From an uncultured Synergistales bacterium (GTDB lineage: Bacteria; Synergistota; Synergistia; Synergistales; Aminobacteriaceae): a stretch of 10,233 nt of DNA. Numbering within the stretch: position 1 is the first letter of the stretch; the number at the start of each line of letters is the position of its first letter. Position numbers and translations under genes: made by a program. The notes below the pieces were generated by a model that was not told the origin of the DNA, ran no database searches, and saw only the letters and a program-made list of their open reading frames with translations. The DNA is taken from NCBI GenBank assembly GCA_905233335.1, contig CAJOED010000028.1, positions 1 to 10,233 on the forward strand, given 5' to 3'. Below, piece after piece: positions 1 to 6,822 of the stretch.

Positions 1-1
1 G

Positions 2-103
2 GGTGAAATGTATACGGGGTCGGGTATCTCTACGGATATTGTTGAAGCGTCATTGCAGGCGTATATCAGCGGTATCAATAAGATGTTCGAGGCAGGAGAG
101 TAA
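2..103 (+). CDS. leuA: 2-isopropylmalate synthase, C-terminal fragment
   Basis: Only the last 33 codons are inside the window; the gene begins upstream. The frame ends at TAA 101-103 and contains the string GSGISTDIVEAS followed by LQAYISGINKM. This matches the very end of the LeuA regulatory domain, where G-x-G-x-STDI(I/V)EAS and an AY-x-x-x-(L/I)N helix are typical. LeuA condenses acetyl-CoA with 2-ketoisovalerate in the first committed step of leucine synthesis, and this C-terminal domain normally binds leucine for feedback inhibition. The remaining leu genes lie 3.5 kb downstream, which supports the call. The related citramalate synthase (CimA) shares this domain and cannot be excluded from such a short piece. 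Confidence 0.82.
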   Translation, partial: GEMYTGSGISTDIVEASLQAYISGINKMFEAGE

Positions 104-114
104 TTATTTGTCCG

Positions 115-145
115 CCCCCTGTCGTCATTGCAGGGGGTAATTTTT
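115..145 (+). terminator. Rho-independent terminator of leuA
   Basis: A 7-bp perfect stem CCCCCTG (115-121) / CAGGGGG (131-137) with a 9-base loop is followed by TAATTTTT, starting 12 bases after the leuA stop codon. The loop and 3' arm overlap the end of the convergent hydrolase gene, whose stop codon is at 125-127. The minus-strand side lacks a good U run, so it mainly serves leuA. Confidence 0.75.
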
Positions 146-745
146 GCGTTCGTCCCTAACCGTCGTAGGCTCTGAATGCCCCGAATATAACACTGTGCGT
201 TCGGGAAGTGATAAGATTTTCCGTATGCTGTCGTATAAATCTCTCGTGTTTCCGCCGGGGTATTTGTCGCTTCCCGGACTCCCTTTGAAGATCGTATCAC
301 CAACAAAGGCTATTCCCTTTCCTGCGTCGTAAAGCGTAATGGAGTCTTCAGTGTGTCCCGGCGTGTGAATTACCCGGAGCGTGTGAGAATTTCCCATCGT
401 GATTGTTTCGCCGTCATGGACATAGTGAACATCATCAACGATTACGCTCGTCCCGCAGAGCCGAGATAAATTTTTCGTCGTGTCGGTGAGATATAATTTT
501 CCGAGTTCGTGAGCGTAAACGGGAGGTGAAATTTTCCGCCGTATTCCCGCAATGCCGCCCGTGTGATCAAAATGCCCGTGAGTGATTAATATCTTGTTGA
601 TGACCCATCCATGACCCCAAGCAATATCAATCAACTTTTCGCCTTCTGCACCGGGATCAATAATGAAGCAGTGCCCGGAGTTTTCGTCCGCGTAAAAGTA
701 GCAGTTAGTCCAGAATACGCCCTTCACCGGCACAGTGAGAATCAT
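125..745 (-). CDS. Metallo-beta-lactamase-fold hydrolase (glyoxalase II-like)
   Basis: A 206-residue cytosolic protein of the metallo-beta-lactamase superfamily, in the small group often annotated as hydroxyacylglutathione-hydrolase-like. The two-metal site is complete: THGHFDH gives H56, H58, D60 and H61; HTPGHT gives H131; VGDTIF gives the bridging D150; and SGHSE gives H190. No signal peptide or extra domain is present. The ATG at 745 is preferred over the in-frame GTG at 757: it forms an ATGA overlap with the stop of the upstream oxidoreductase gene and has GAAGGG about 11 bases upstream, while the GTG sits almost on that site. Translation is probably coupled to the upstream gene. The natural substrate (a thioester such as lactoyl-thiol, or something else) cannot be read from the sequence. 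Confidence 0.88.
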   Translation of the reverse strand: MILTVPVKGVFWTNCYFYADENSGHCFIIDPGAEGEKLIDIAWGHGWVINKILITHGHFDHTGGIAGIRRKISPPVYAHELGKLYLTDTTKNLSRLCGTSVIVDDVHYVHDGETITMGNSHTLRVIHTPGHTEDSITLYDAGKGIAFVGDTIFKGSPGSDKYPGGNTRDLYDSIRKILSLPERTVLYSGHSEPTTVRDERKNYPLQ

Positions 746-1422
746 GACAGCCTGCACCCTTCAGGCCCGCACGACATAGCCGGAACGTGAAGCCCCTTGC
801 GCAGAACTTCTTTCATGTCATCGAGCGGCGAAGCTCCCGGAATGCTGTATTTCCCCGCCACGACAAAGAACGGCACCGCATGAACTCCCTGCGAATATGC
901 TTCATTCTCGTCATTGCGAACGTCAGCTTCATACATGTCCGACGACAGCACCGCATCAATATCTGCCTCATTCATTCCCGCGTCGAGTCCTGCCCTCATG
1001 AGAACGTCATAATTCGCGAGTTCCTGATTGTCCGTGAAGTATGCCGCGAAAAGTCTGCCGGTGAGTTTTTCGGCTGTGTCATTGCTGTATTTGTCCTGCG
1101 CAAGTTTCGTCAGTCTGTGTGCGTCGAGCGTCGATGTGTATCTCGTTGTCGAATACCTGAAGTCAATTCCTGCTGACTGTCCCATTCGCGATATGGCCTC
1201 AATGCGTGCGAGGGCTTGTGAGTGTGTGAGGCCGTATTTGTGCGCGAATCTTTCCGGTGTTGTCGAGGCAACTTTGCGGGAAGCTGTCGGGTCAAGTTCA
1301 AAGCTCTTCATGACGAGTTCGAGTTTTTCGTCCGTGCCAAGCTCACTGAAAGCCTTTCGCAAAATTGTTTCGCCGATGTAGCAGAATGGACATGCATAGT
1401 CCGACCAGTATATTATTCTCAT
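742..1422 (-). CDS. DsbA-family (FrnE-like) thiol-disulfide oxidoreductase
   Basis: A 226-residue protein with a DsbA-like thioredoxin fold. The N-terminus is a beta strand leading straight into the active site DYACPFCYIG (C11-x-x-C14). The helical insertion follows at about residues 45-165, and the cis-proline loop is GVHAVPFFVV (P184). There is no signal peptide, so it should act in the cytoplasm, as FrnE/YwbO-type proteins do; 2-hydroxychromene-2-carboxylate isomerases share the fold but usually lack CxxC. A second cysteine pair, C218-GPEG-C223, lies at the extreme C-terminus. The start has a strong ribosome site (CAGGAGG on the minus strand, 1431-1437) 8 bases upstream. It is the first gene of a two-gene minus-strand unit with the hydrolase and is divergent from the STAS-kinase gene. 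Confidence 0.85.
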   Translation of the reverse strand: MRIIYWSDYACPFCYIGETILRKAFSELGTDEKLELVMKSFELDPTASRKVASTTPERFAHKYGLTHSQALARIEAISRMGQSAGIDFRYSTTRYTSTLDAHRLTKLAQDKYSNDTAEKLTGRLFAAYFTDNQELANYDVLMRAGLDAGMNEADIDAVLSSDMYEADVRNDENEAYSQGVHAVPFFVVAGKYSIPGASPLDDMKEVLRKGLHVPAMSCGPEGCRLS

Positions 1423-1496
1423 AGTTAATGCCTCCTGTACGTTATTTTACAACAAGCGAAAAAATTTCTTCATGTTCGGCATAAAGAAACCGTAAT

Positions 1497-1505
1497 TGCT
1501 ATAAT
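1497..1505 (+). promoter_or_regulatory. Extended -10 promoter for the STAS-kinase gene
   Basis: TGC-TATAAT matches the extended -10 consensus (TG, one base, TATAAT) exactly. No convincing -35 box lies 16-18 bases upstream, which is usual for extended -10 promoters. The start codon at 1537 is about 25 bases from the predicted transcription start. It lies in the 114-base divergent gap and may drive the whole plus-strand run through leuB. Confidence 0.6.
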
Positions 1506-1536
1506 GAGTTCACAATGCAAAACAAGGAGGTAACCG

Positions 1537-2736
1537 ATGGAGGATAACAACGTAATTATTCTCAAGGGCCGTATAGATTCAAACAATGCGGACGAATGGG
1601 AACGCAAAATTTTTGACCAGCTTGGCACTACCGAAACAACAGGGGCTGTCTTTGATGCGTCAGAATTATCGTACATTTCGAGTGCCGGGCTTCGTGTGCT
1701 CATGAAAGTACGCAAGACCCTCAACAGAAAAATCACAGTCCTGAATGTGTCGCGTGATGTGTTCGATATTTTCGACGTTACAGGATTCACACAGCTCTTT
1801 GATGTGAGAAAGCCATTGCGCGAAATTTCCATTGATGGCTGTGAGGAGATCGGAGCAGGAGCATACGGACACGTCTACAGGATAGACCCTGAAACAATCG
1901 CGAAAATCTACAATCCCGGTCTGCCTTTGGATTTCGTGGAGAAGGAGCGCAGAACTGCACAGAGTGTTTTCCTTCTCGGAGTCCCGACGGCAATATCATA
2001 TGACGTTGTGAAGTGCGGCGAGTCTTTCGGGGTCGTCTATGAACTTCTGGACGCAAAGACTACGGCACAATTAATCCTTGAGGACAGAAGCAGAGTCGTT
2101 GAGATCGGCGAAAACTGCGGGAAATTTCTGAAACAGATGCACAAAATCAGAGTCCCGGAAGAAATCGGCCTGCCGTCAGCAAAACAAAATATACTTGAAG
2201 CGGTGAAGGTCTTTGGGAAATTCATAACCGATGAAGAGGCAGAAAAGATTAACGCGCTCATTATGAACATCCCGGACAGAAACACATTCATACACGGCGA
2301 CTTCAACTCACGGAACATCATGGTGAAGGACGGAGAATTTCAGCTCATAGACATAGGTGATGCGGCATACGGTCATCCGCTCTGTGATTTTGCTGTAATA
2401 ATGCTGTCGTATGTATATCTTCCGTCAATTGCAGAGCATCTCACGAAAGATTTTCTCAAGAAAGTTCTCGTCATTGAGCCGGAAGACGCAAAACTCCTTT
2501 GGGACACAATATGCCGGACGTATTTCGGTTTTTCCGAACAGAAAGAAATCGACACACTGACAGAAAAATTAATGCCGTTCATGCACCTGATACTTTCTAC
2601 ACACTCAATGCGTTTTGCAAAAGATGAGGCAGGAAAGAAAGCAAGCATCGACAGAACTATACGCGGTCAGCTGATTCCCGAAATTGACAGCATGAAGAGT
2701 TTTGCGTTCCTAGAGGAATATTTTGGCGATGAGTAA
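1537..2736 (+). CDS. STAS domain fused to APH-type kinase
   Basis: A 399-residue two-domain protein. Residues 1 to about 95 form a STAS (anti-sigma-factor-antagonist) domain with DASELSYISSAGLRVL at 40-55. S49 aligns with the serine phosphorylated in SpoIIAA. Residues from about 100 onward form an aminoglycoside-phosphotransferase-like kinase fold: glycine-rich loop GAGAYGHVY (106-114), candidate ATP lysine K123, catalytic loop HGDFNSRN (D255, N260), and metal-binding IDIGD (D272). All key kinase positions look intact. The family resembles TIGR02172, a phosphotransferase group described from Fibrobacter. The substrate is unknown; self-phosphorylation or phosphorylation of a partner on the STAS serine is an inference. 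The ribosome site AAGGAGG (1524-1530) sets the ATG start. The 3' end overlaps the phosphatase gene by 8 bases. Antibiotic resistance is an alternative but unlikely, given the fusion. Confidence 0.82.
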   Translation: MEDNNVIILKGRIDSNNADEWERKIFDQLGTTETTGAVFDASELSYISSAGLRVLMKVRKTLNRKITVLNVSRDVFDIFDVTGFTQLFDVRKPLREISIDGCEEIGAGAYGHVYRIDPETIAKIYNPGLPLDFVEKERRTAQSVFLLGVPTAISYDVVKCGESFGVVYELLDAKTTAQLILEDRSRVVEIGENCGKFLKQMHKIRVPEEIGLPSAKQNILEAVKVFGKFITDEEAEKINALIMNIPDRNTFIHGDFNSRNIMVKDGEFQLIDIGDAAYGHPLCDFAVIMLSYVYLPSIAEHLTKDFLKKVLVIEPEDAKLLWDTICRTYFGFSEQKEIDTLTEKLMPFMHLILSTHSMRFAKDEAGKKASIDRTIRGQLIPEIDSMKSFAFLEEYFGDE

Positions 2737-3628
2737 ATTTCTTGCGGCTTTGTGTGCAGTTATTATGGCGTGCGGAATGTGTTATGCTGAATTTTCACCG
2801 ACTGTCGGAAGCCAGACTCTTGGCCTTAGTGCCATCGGTAATGCAAGGGAACTCGGCGGCTATCCTTCTGCTGACGGGCGGACAGTGAAACGCGGAGTGT
2901 TATTGCGGAGTGCGGCACCTTCTGACGGGACGAGCAGTGATTTCCGGGTACTCACCGAAAAATACAATCTGGCTGTGATGATTGATCTGCGTCTTGATTT
3001 CGAGAGGAACAAAGCACAAGACCCTGAACTCGACGACGTAGAAAATCTGCATCTTTCCGTAATGAACATGGAACTCACAGCTCCCCGCATGAAGAAGGCT
3101 GCTGAATACATCGACGGTAATCTTGGGGATGCCGACAGAAAATCAATGCTTATTGCGATAGTGAAGAGCGGCGTAATCAACGATAATTTTTACGTGGAAA
3201 TTTTGCGCGGACGTGAGGGTAAAGCCGGTTATGCGGAAATGTTCAGGAAGTTGTTATCAATGCCGGAAGATAAATCGCTCCTGTTCCACTGCACTCAAGG
3301 CAAGGACCGTACAGGAATTGCGGCTATGCTGATACTTTCTGCTCTTGATGTAGACGAAAAAATTATCATGTCCGACTACCTTCTCACGAACGAATTTAAC
3401 GCCGAGAAGATTGCCCGCGAAAAACAATTTGTGAGTACCATAACGGATAATGACGAGGAAGCAGAAAAATATTTGTTCGTCATGGATCATGTTTCGGAAG
3501 CAATGATGCGCCGTGCTCTTGACTACCTGAAAAATAATTACGGCTCTGCGAAAAATTACATCATTCAGGAGCTTGGTATCACGGAAGAACAGATAACCGA
3601 GCTTCAGAAAAAATTTCTGGTACACTAA
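2729..3628 (+). CDS. Exported tyrosine-protein-phosphatase-like protein
   Basis: A 299-residue protein of the bacterial tyrosine/lipid phosphatase family (Y_phosphatase3 type). Visible motifs are NARELGGY (residues 38-45), IDLR (85-88; general-acid/substrate loop region) and the P-loop HCTQGKDRTG (catalytic C188, R194). The N-terminus is a Sec signal peptide: MSK, then a hydrophobic stretch, then CYA|EF as a probable signal peptidase I site near residue 20. IMAC within it is a poor lipobox, so a lipoprotein is a less likely alternative. The ATG at 2729 is chosen because it gives a compact signal peptide; an in-frame TTG at 2723 is 5 bases from GAGGA and is possible. The gene overlaps the kinase gene by 8 bases, so the two are probably co-translated. 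The physiological substrate (phosphotyrosine, phosphoinositide or other) is not evident. Confidence 0.83.
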   Translation: MSKFLAALCAVIMACGMCYAEFSPTVGSQTLGLSAIGNARELGGYPSADGRTVKRGVLLRSAAPSDGTSSDFRVLTEKYNLAVMIDLRLDFERNKAQDPELDDVENLHLSVMNMELTAPRMKKAAEYIDGNLGDADRKSMLIAIVKSGVINDNFYVEILRGREGKAGYAEMFRKLLSMPEDKSLLFHCTQGKDRTGIAAMLILSALDVDEKIIMSDYLLTNEFNAEKIAREKQFVSTITDNDEEAEKYLFVMDHVSEAMMRRALDYLKNNYGSAKNYIIQELGITEEQITELQKKFLVH

Positions 3629-3667
3629 TTCATTATTATCATTATTAATGAGGGGGAATTTTCACAA

Positions 3668-4930
3668 ATGGGAATGACGATGACACAAAAAATTCTCGCC
3701 AAACACGCCGGACTTCCTGAAGTACATGCAGGACAGCTCATACAGGCCAGGCTCGATCTGGTACTCGGCAATGATATTACTTCACCCGTAGCTATCAATG
3801 AGTTCAACGCGGCAGGTTTCGACGAGGTATTCGACAAGAGCAAAATCGTAATGGTAATGGATCACTTCACGCCGAACAAGGACATAAAGTCAGCTACACA
3901 GTGCAAACAGTGCAGGACGTTCGCGAAAAGATTCGGGCTTGAGCACTTCTACGATGTCGGGACGATGGGCATAGAGCACGCACTCTTACCCGAACAGGGG
4001 CTTGTAGCTCCCGGCGAGGCGATAATCGGTGCGGACTCTCACACGTGCACATACGGGGCTGTTAATGCGTTCTCTACGGGCGTGGGATCCACTGACATGG
4101 GCGCGGCAATGTCTGCTGGCTATACGTGGTTCAAAGTCCCGGCGGCTATTCGCGTGAACATCACGGGGAAGAAGCGACCGTATGTTTCCGGGAAGGACGT
4201 AATTCTGTATCTCATCGGCAAAATCGGAGTTGACGGTGCGCTGTATAAATCGCTCGAATTTTCGGGGGAAGGCTTGAAGGAACTCACAATTTCCGACCGT
4301 CTCACAATCGCGAACATGGCCATAGAAGCAGGAGCAAAGAACGGAATTTTCCCGGTAGACGACATAACGCGCGAATTTCTGAAGGGCAGAGTGAGTCGTG
4401 AATGGACAGCATATGACCCCGACCCCGACGCGGAATACGAGAGCGAGATTGCGATTAATCTTGATGATGTCGACTGCACAGTGTCATATCCGCATCTCCC
4501 CGAAAACGCAAAGCCAGCCCGTGAAGGAAAGAACATAGCGATAGATCAGATAGTAATCGGCTCATGCACCAACGGACGAATTGACGACCTCAAAGCCGCT
4601 GCCGAAATCATGAAGGGTCGACACTTGGCCGACGGTGTGAGGGGAATAATCATCCCTGCAACACAGACAGTATACAGGGAAGCAATCAAGCTCGGCTACG
4701 TTGATGTGTTTCTTGACGCGGGCTGTGTGGTTTCGACTCCGACTTGCGGTCCCTGCTTGGGCGGGCACATGGGAGTTCTTGCTGCGGGCGAAAAATGCGT
4801 GTCCACTACCAACCGTAATTTTGTCGGCAGAATGGGACATGTTGACAGTGAAGTGTATCTTGCGTCCCCTGCTGTTGCGGCGGCATCAGGCATTGCAGGA
4901 CATATAGCTCATCCGGAGGAGGTAATGTAG
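3668..4930 (+). CDS. leuC: 3-isopropylmalate dehydratase, large subunit
   Basis: A 420-residue aconitase-superfamily subunit of the shorter HacA/LeuC type (E. coli LeuC is about 466). With LeuD it isomerises 2-isopropylmalate to 3-isopropylmalate. The iron-sulfur ligands are present: GSCTNGR (C300) and TPTCGPCLGG (C360, C363). Other family motifs are MDHFTPNKD (64-72), GADSHTCTYGA (121-131) and STTNRNFVGRMG (379-390). Three ATGs lie close together (3668, 3674, 3680). The first is preferred because AGGGGG (3651-3656) is best spaced to it. The 39-base gap after the phosphatase gene shows no terminator or clear promoter, so it may be co-transcribed. The short type also includes homoaconitase and citraconate hydratase, but adjacent leuD, leuB and nearby leuA make leucine synthesis the best call. 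Confidence 0.95.
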   Translation: MGMTMTQKILAKHAGLPEVHAGQLIQARLDLVLGNDITSPVAINEFNAAGFDEVFDKSKIVMVMDHFTPNKDIKSATQCKQCRTFAKRFGLEHFYDVGTMGIEHALLPEQGLVAPGEAIIGADSHTCTYGAVNAFSTGVGSTDMGAAMSAGYTWFKVPAAIRVNITGKKRPYVSGKDVILYLIGKIGVDGALYKSLEFSGEGLKELTISDRLTIANMAIEAGAKNGIFPVDDITREFLKGRVSREWTAYDPDPDAEYESEIAINLDDVDCTVSYPHLPENAKPAREGKNIAIDQIVIGSCTNGRIDDLKAAAEIMKGRHLADGVRGIIIPATQTVYREAIKLGYVDVFLDAGCVVSTPTCGPCLGGHMGVLAAGEKCVSTTNRNFVGRMGHVDSEVYLASPAVAAASGIAGHIAHPEEVM

Positions 4931-5413
4931 ATGATAGCTCACAAGTACGGCGACCATGTAGACACTGACGTAATAATCCCTGCACGTTATCTTGCAAGCC
5001 AGGACGAAAAAGAACTTGCTTCACACTGCATGGAGGACATCGACAAGGATTTTCACAAGAAGGTAACGAACGGTGATATTATCGTGGCAGGACTGAATTT
5101 CGGGTGCGGGTCATCACGTGAACATGCTCCTGTAGCGATAAAGGCATCGGGTATTTCGTGCGTAATCGCCAAGAGTTTTGCGCGTATATTCTACCGTAAT
5201 GCGATAAACATCGGGCTTGCTATTCTCGAATGTCCCGAAGCGGCAGAAGATATTTCGGACGGCGATAAAGTCAGCGTGAATTTCGACACGGGCATAATCA
5301 CGAACGAAACGAAAAACAAAACGTATCATGCTGAACCTTTCCCGGAATTTATCAAGCAGATGATAGATGACGGAGGGTTGATGGCTTCATTGCGCAAAAA
5401 GAAAAATGGATAG
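4931..5413 (+). CDS. leuD: 3-isopropylmalate dehydratase, small subunit
   Basis: A 160-residue swivelling-domain subunit that completes the LeuC active site. Diagnostic stretches are DHVDTDVIIPARYL at residues 8-21 and NFGCGSSREHAP, which carries the substrate-recognition serine/arginine loop, followed by FYRNAINIGL. The length fits the short LeuD/HacB type. The ATG directly abuts the leuC stop codon (TAG 4928-4930) with no spacer, and GGAGGAGG at about 4915-4922 lies inside the end of leuC. Translation of the two subunits, which must be made in equal amounts, is therefore probably coupled. The C-terminus is lysine-rich (LRKKKNG). Confidence 0.95.
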   Translation: MIAHKYGDHVDTDVIIPARYLASQDEKELASHCMEDIDKDFHKKVTNGDIIVAGLNFGCGSSREHAPVAIKASGISCVIAKSFARIFYRNAINIGLAILECPEAAEDISDGDKVSVNFDTGIITNETKNKTYHAEPFPEFIKQMIDDGGLMASLRKKKNG

Positions 5414-5693
5414 CGGCAAACAGTATAAATTACTCGGTGCTGACGGAAAAATCTACCTTAGCAGTGAGAAGGGTACTCTAGGCGGCAACAAGAAGCTCAA
5501 GATATACGGCAGGCTTGATTGTCCTTCCGCCAACAGGTGGGTGAAGAATGGCACGTATCAGAAAGTTCGCGTGTTCTTCAAGGATGAGGCAACAGCTATT
5601 GCGGCCGGCTACCGTCCCTGCGGTGTGTGCATGAGAGAGAAATACAAACGGTGGAAAGCAGCAGTTGAAGCCGGAGAAACATGGAACGGGTAA
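5406..5693 (+). CDS. Small Ada-type zinc-binding domain protein
   Basis: A 95-residue stand-alone protein resembling the N-terminal metal-binding domain of the alkylation-response protein Ada. Recognisable parts are KIYGRLDCPSA (31-42) and DEATAIAAGYRPCGVC (60-75), which parallels the EAxxAGFRPCxxC end of the Ada domain. Three of the four zinc cysteines are present (C39, C72, C75). The position of Ada C38, the methyl-accepting cysteine, is glycine (G35), so classical methylphosphotriester repair is not expected. No HTH or methyltransferase domain is attached. It overlaps leuD by 8 bases and has only a weak purine-rich ribosome site, so expression probably depends on leuD translation. It sits between leuD and leuB; a role in leucine synthesis is not established. 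Nucleic-acid binding or zinc binding is a guess from the family. Confidence 0.75.
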   Translation: MDSGKQYKLLGADGKIYLSSEKGTLGGNKKLKIYGRLDCPSANRWVKNGTYQKVRVFFKDEATAIAAGYRPCGVCMREKYKRWKAAVEAGETWNG

Positions 5694-5714
5694 CAGAGAA
5701 AGGAGAACAACAAC

Positions 5715-6776
5715 ATGAAGAAAGTAGCAGTAATACCCGGTGATGGCATCGGTCCTGAAGTTATCGGTGCCGCCCTGAAAGTTATTGAGAAAGTTGCGCC
5801 CGGTGTGTTCGAGTTTCAGAGCGTGGCTATGGGCGGTAATGCTATCGACAAGTACGGAGAGCCATTGCCGGCAGAGAGCCTCAAAACATGCCAGGAAGCA
5901 GACGCTACGTTACTTGGAGCAGTGGGAGGCCCTAAGTGGGACAATCAGCCCCCCGAATTACGCCCCGAACGCGGACTCTTGGGTGTGCGCAAAGGGCTTC
6001 AGGTGTTCGCGAATATCCGTCCCGCAAAAATATTTGCACCGCTGGCTTCTGCCTGTCCCCTGCGAAAAGATATTGCCGAAAAAGGTATCGACTTCATAAT
6101 CGTTCGTGAACTCACCGGCGGTATATATTTCGGAAAACATGAGGCATTCACGACAGAAAACGGCGAAAAGGCAGCGCGTGATGTCATGGAGTACACCGAG
6201 CACGAAATCAGGAGAATAGCTCACGTGGGCTTCAAGATGGCAATGGGACGGCGCAAAATAGTAACTTCTATCGACAAAGCTAACATTCTCACAAGTTCGC
6301 GTTTATGGCGTTCAGTTGTTGAGGACGTTGCTAAAGAATATCCCGAAGTGAAGCTCAATCATTTGTACGTTGATAATGCTTCAATGCAGCTGATACGCGC
6401 ACCGTATGAGTTCGACGTTATCGTTACGGAAAACACATTCGGCGATATTCTGTCGGACGAGGCGAGCCAGATTGTCGGGTCTATCGGCATGATACCGAGC
6501 GCAAGTTTGGGTGAAGGCAATCGCGGACTGTATGAGCCTATTCACGGTTCGGCACCCGATATTGCGGGGCAGGACAAAGCGAATCCCATCGGGACGATTC
6601 TTGCGGGGGCTATGATGCTGCGTTACTCTTTCGGAATGACGACGGAGGCCGACAAGATAGAGCGCGCTGTTGATGATGTTCTGAAAGCGGGATTGAGAAC
6701 GCCTGATATTTTCACGGAGGGCACAAAGAAGATTACTGGTTCACAGATGAGGGACGAGATAATTTCCAGGCTGTAA
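5715..6776 (+). CDS. leuB: 3-isopropylmalate dehydrogenase
   Basis: A 353-residue NAD-dependent beta-decarboxylating dehydrogenase that oxidises 3-isopropylmalate toward 2-ketoisocaproate. Motifs are VIPGDGIGPEV (6-16), GGPKWD (71-76), and the LeuB-specific loop RPERGLLGVRK (83-93), which distinguishes it from isocitrate and tartrate dehydrogenases. VRELTGGIYFG (130-140) includes R131 and Y138. SIDKAN contains catalytic K188, and the Mg-binding aspartates are D220, D244 and D248. The NAD-binding stretch is GLYEPIHGSAPDIAG (271-285). The ribosome site AAAGGAG lies 9 bases before the ATG. It is the last leu gene; no terminator follows, and the met promoter starts only 6 bases after the stop codon. 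Confidence 0.96.
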   Translation: MKKVAVIPGDGIGPEVIGAALKVIEKVAPGVFEFQSVAMGGNAIDKYGEPLPAESLKTCQEADATLLGAVGGPKWDNQPPELRPERGLLGVRKGLQVFANIRPAKIFAPLASACPLRKDIAEKGIDFIIVRELTGGIYFGKHEAFTTENGEKAARDVMEYTEHEIRRIAHVGFKMAMGRRKIVTSIDKANILTSSRLWRSVVEDVAKEYPEVKLNHLYVDNASMQLIRAPYEFDVIVTENTFGDILSDEASQIVGSIGMIPSASLGEGNRGLYEPIHGSAPDIAGQDKANPIGTILAGAMMLRYSFGMTTEADKIERAVDDVLKAGLRTPDIFTEGTKKITGSQMRDEIISRL

Positions 6777-6782
6777 GTTTTC

Positions 6783-6812
6783 TTGACATTGCCGCTTTAT
6801 GGGTAATATAAT
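6783..6812 (+). promoter_or_regulatory. Sigma70-type promoter of the met operon
   Basis: A perfect -35 box TTGACA (6783-6788) and perfect -10 box TATAAT (6807-6812) are separated by 18 bases. Transcription should begin near 6818-6820. It lies just after leuB and gives the methionine-transport genes their own start. Both hexamers match consensus, so regulation probably acts after initiation, in the leader. Confidence 0.88.
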
Positions 6813-6822
6813 CTCTCACACT

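Noticed and set aside
1444..1449. TAAAAT -10 box (minus strand) for the oxidoreductase gene
   Set aside because: No matching -35 box at 16-18 bases and no extended -10; too weak to list, although a promoter must exist somewhere in this gap.
1537..2736. Aminoglycoside resistance gene
   Set aside because: The kinase fold is APH-like, but the STAS fusion, chromosomal context and lack of mobile-element signals argue against a resistance role.
3629..3667. Promoter or attenuator directly before leuC
   Set aside because: The stretch is AT-rich with a short CATTATTAT/CATTATTAA repeat, but has no paired -35/-10 boxes, no leader ORF rich in Leu codons and no terminator.
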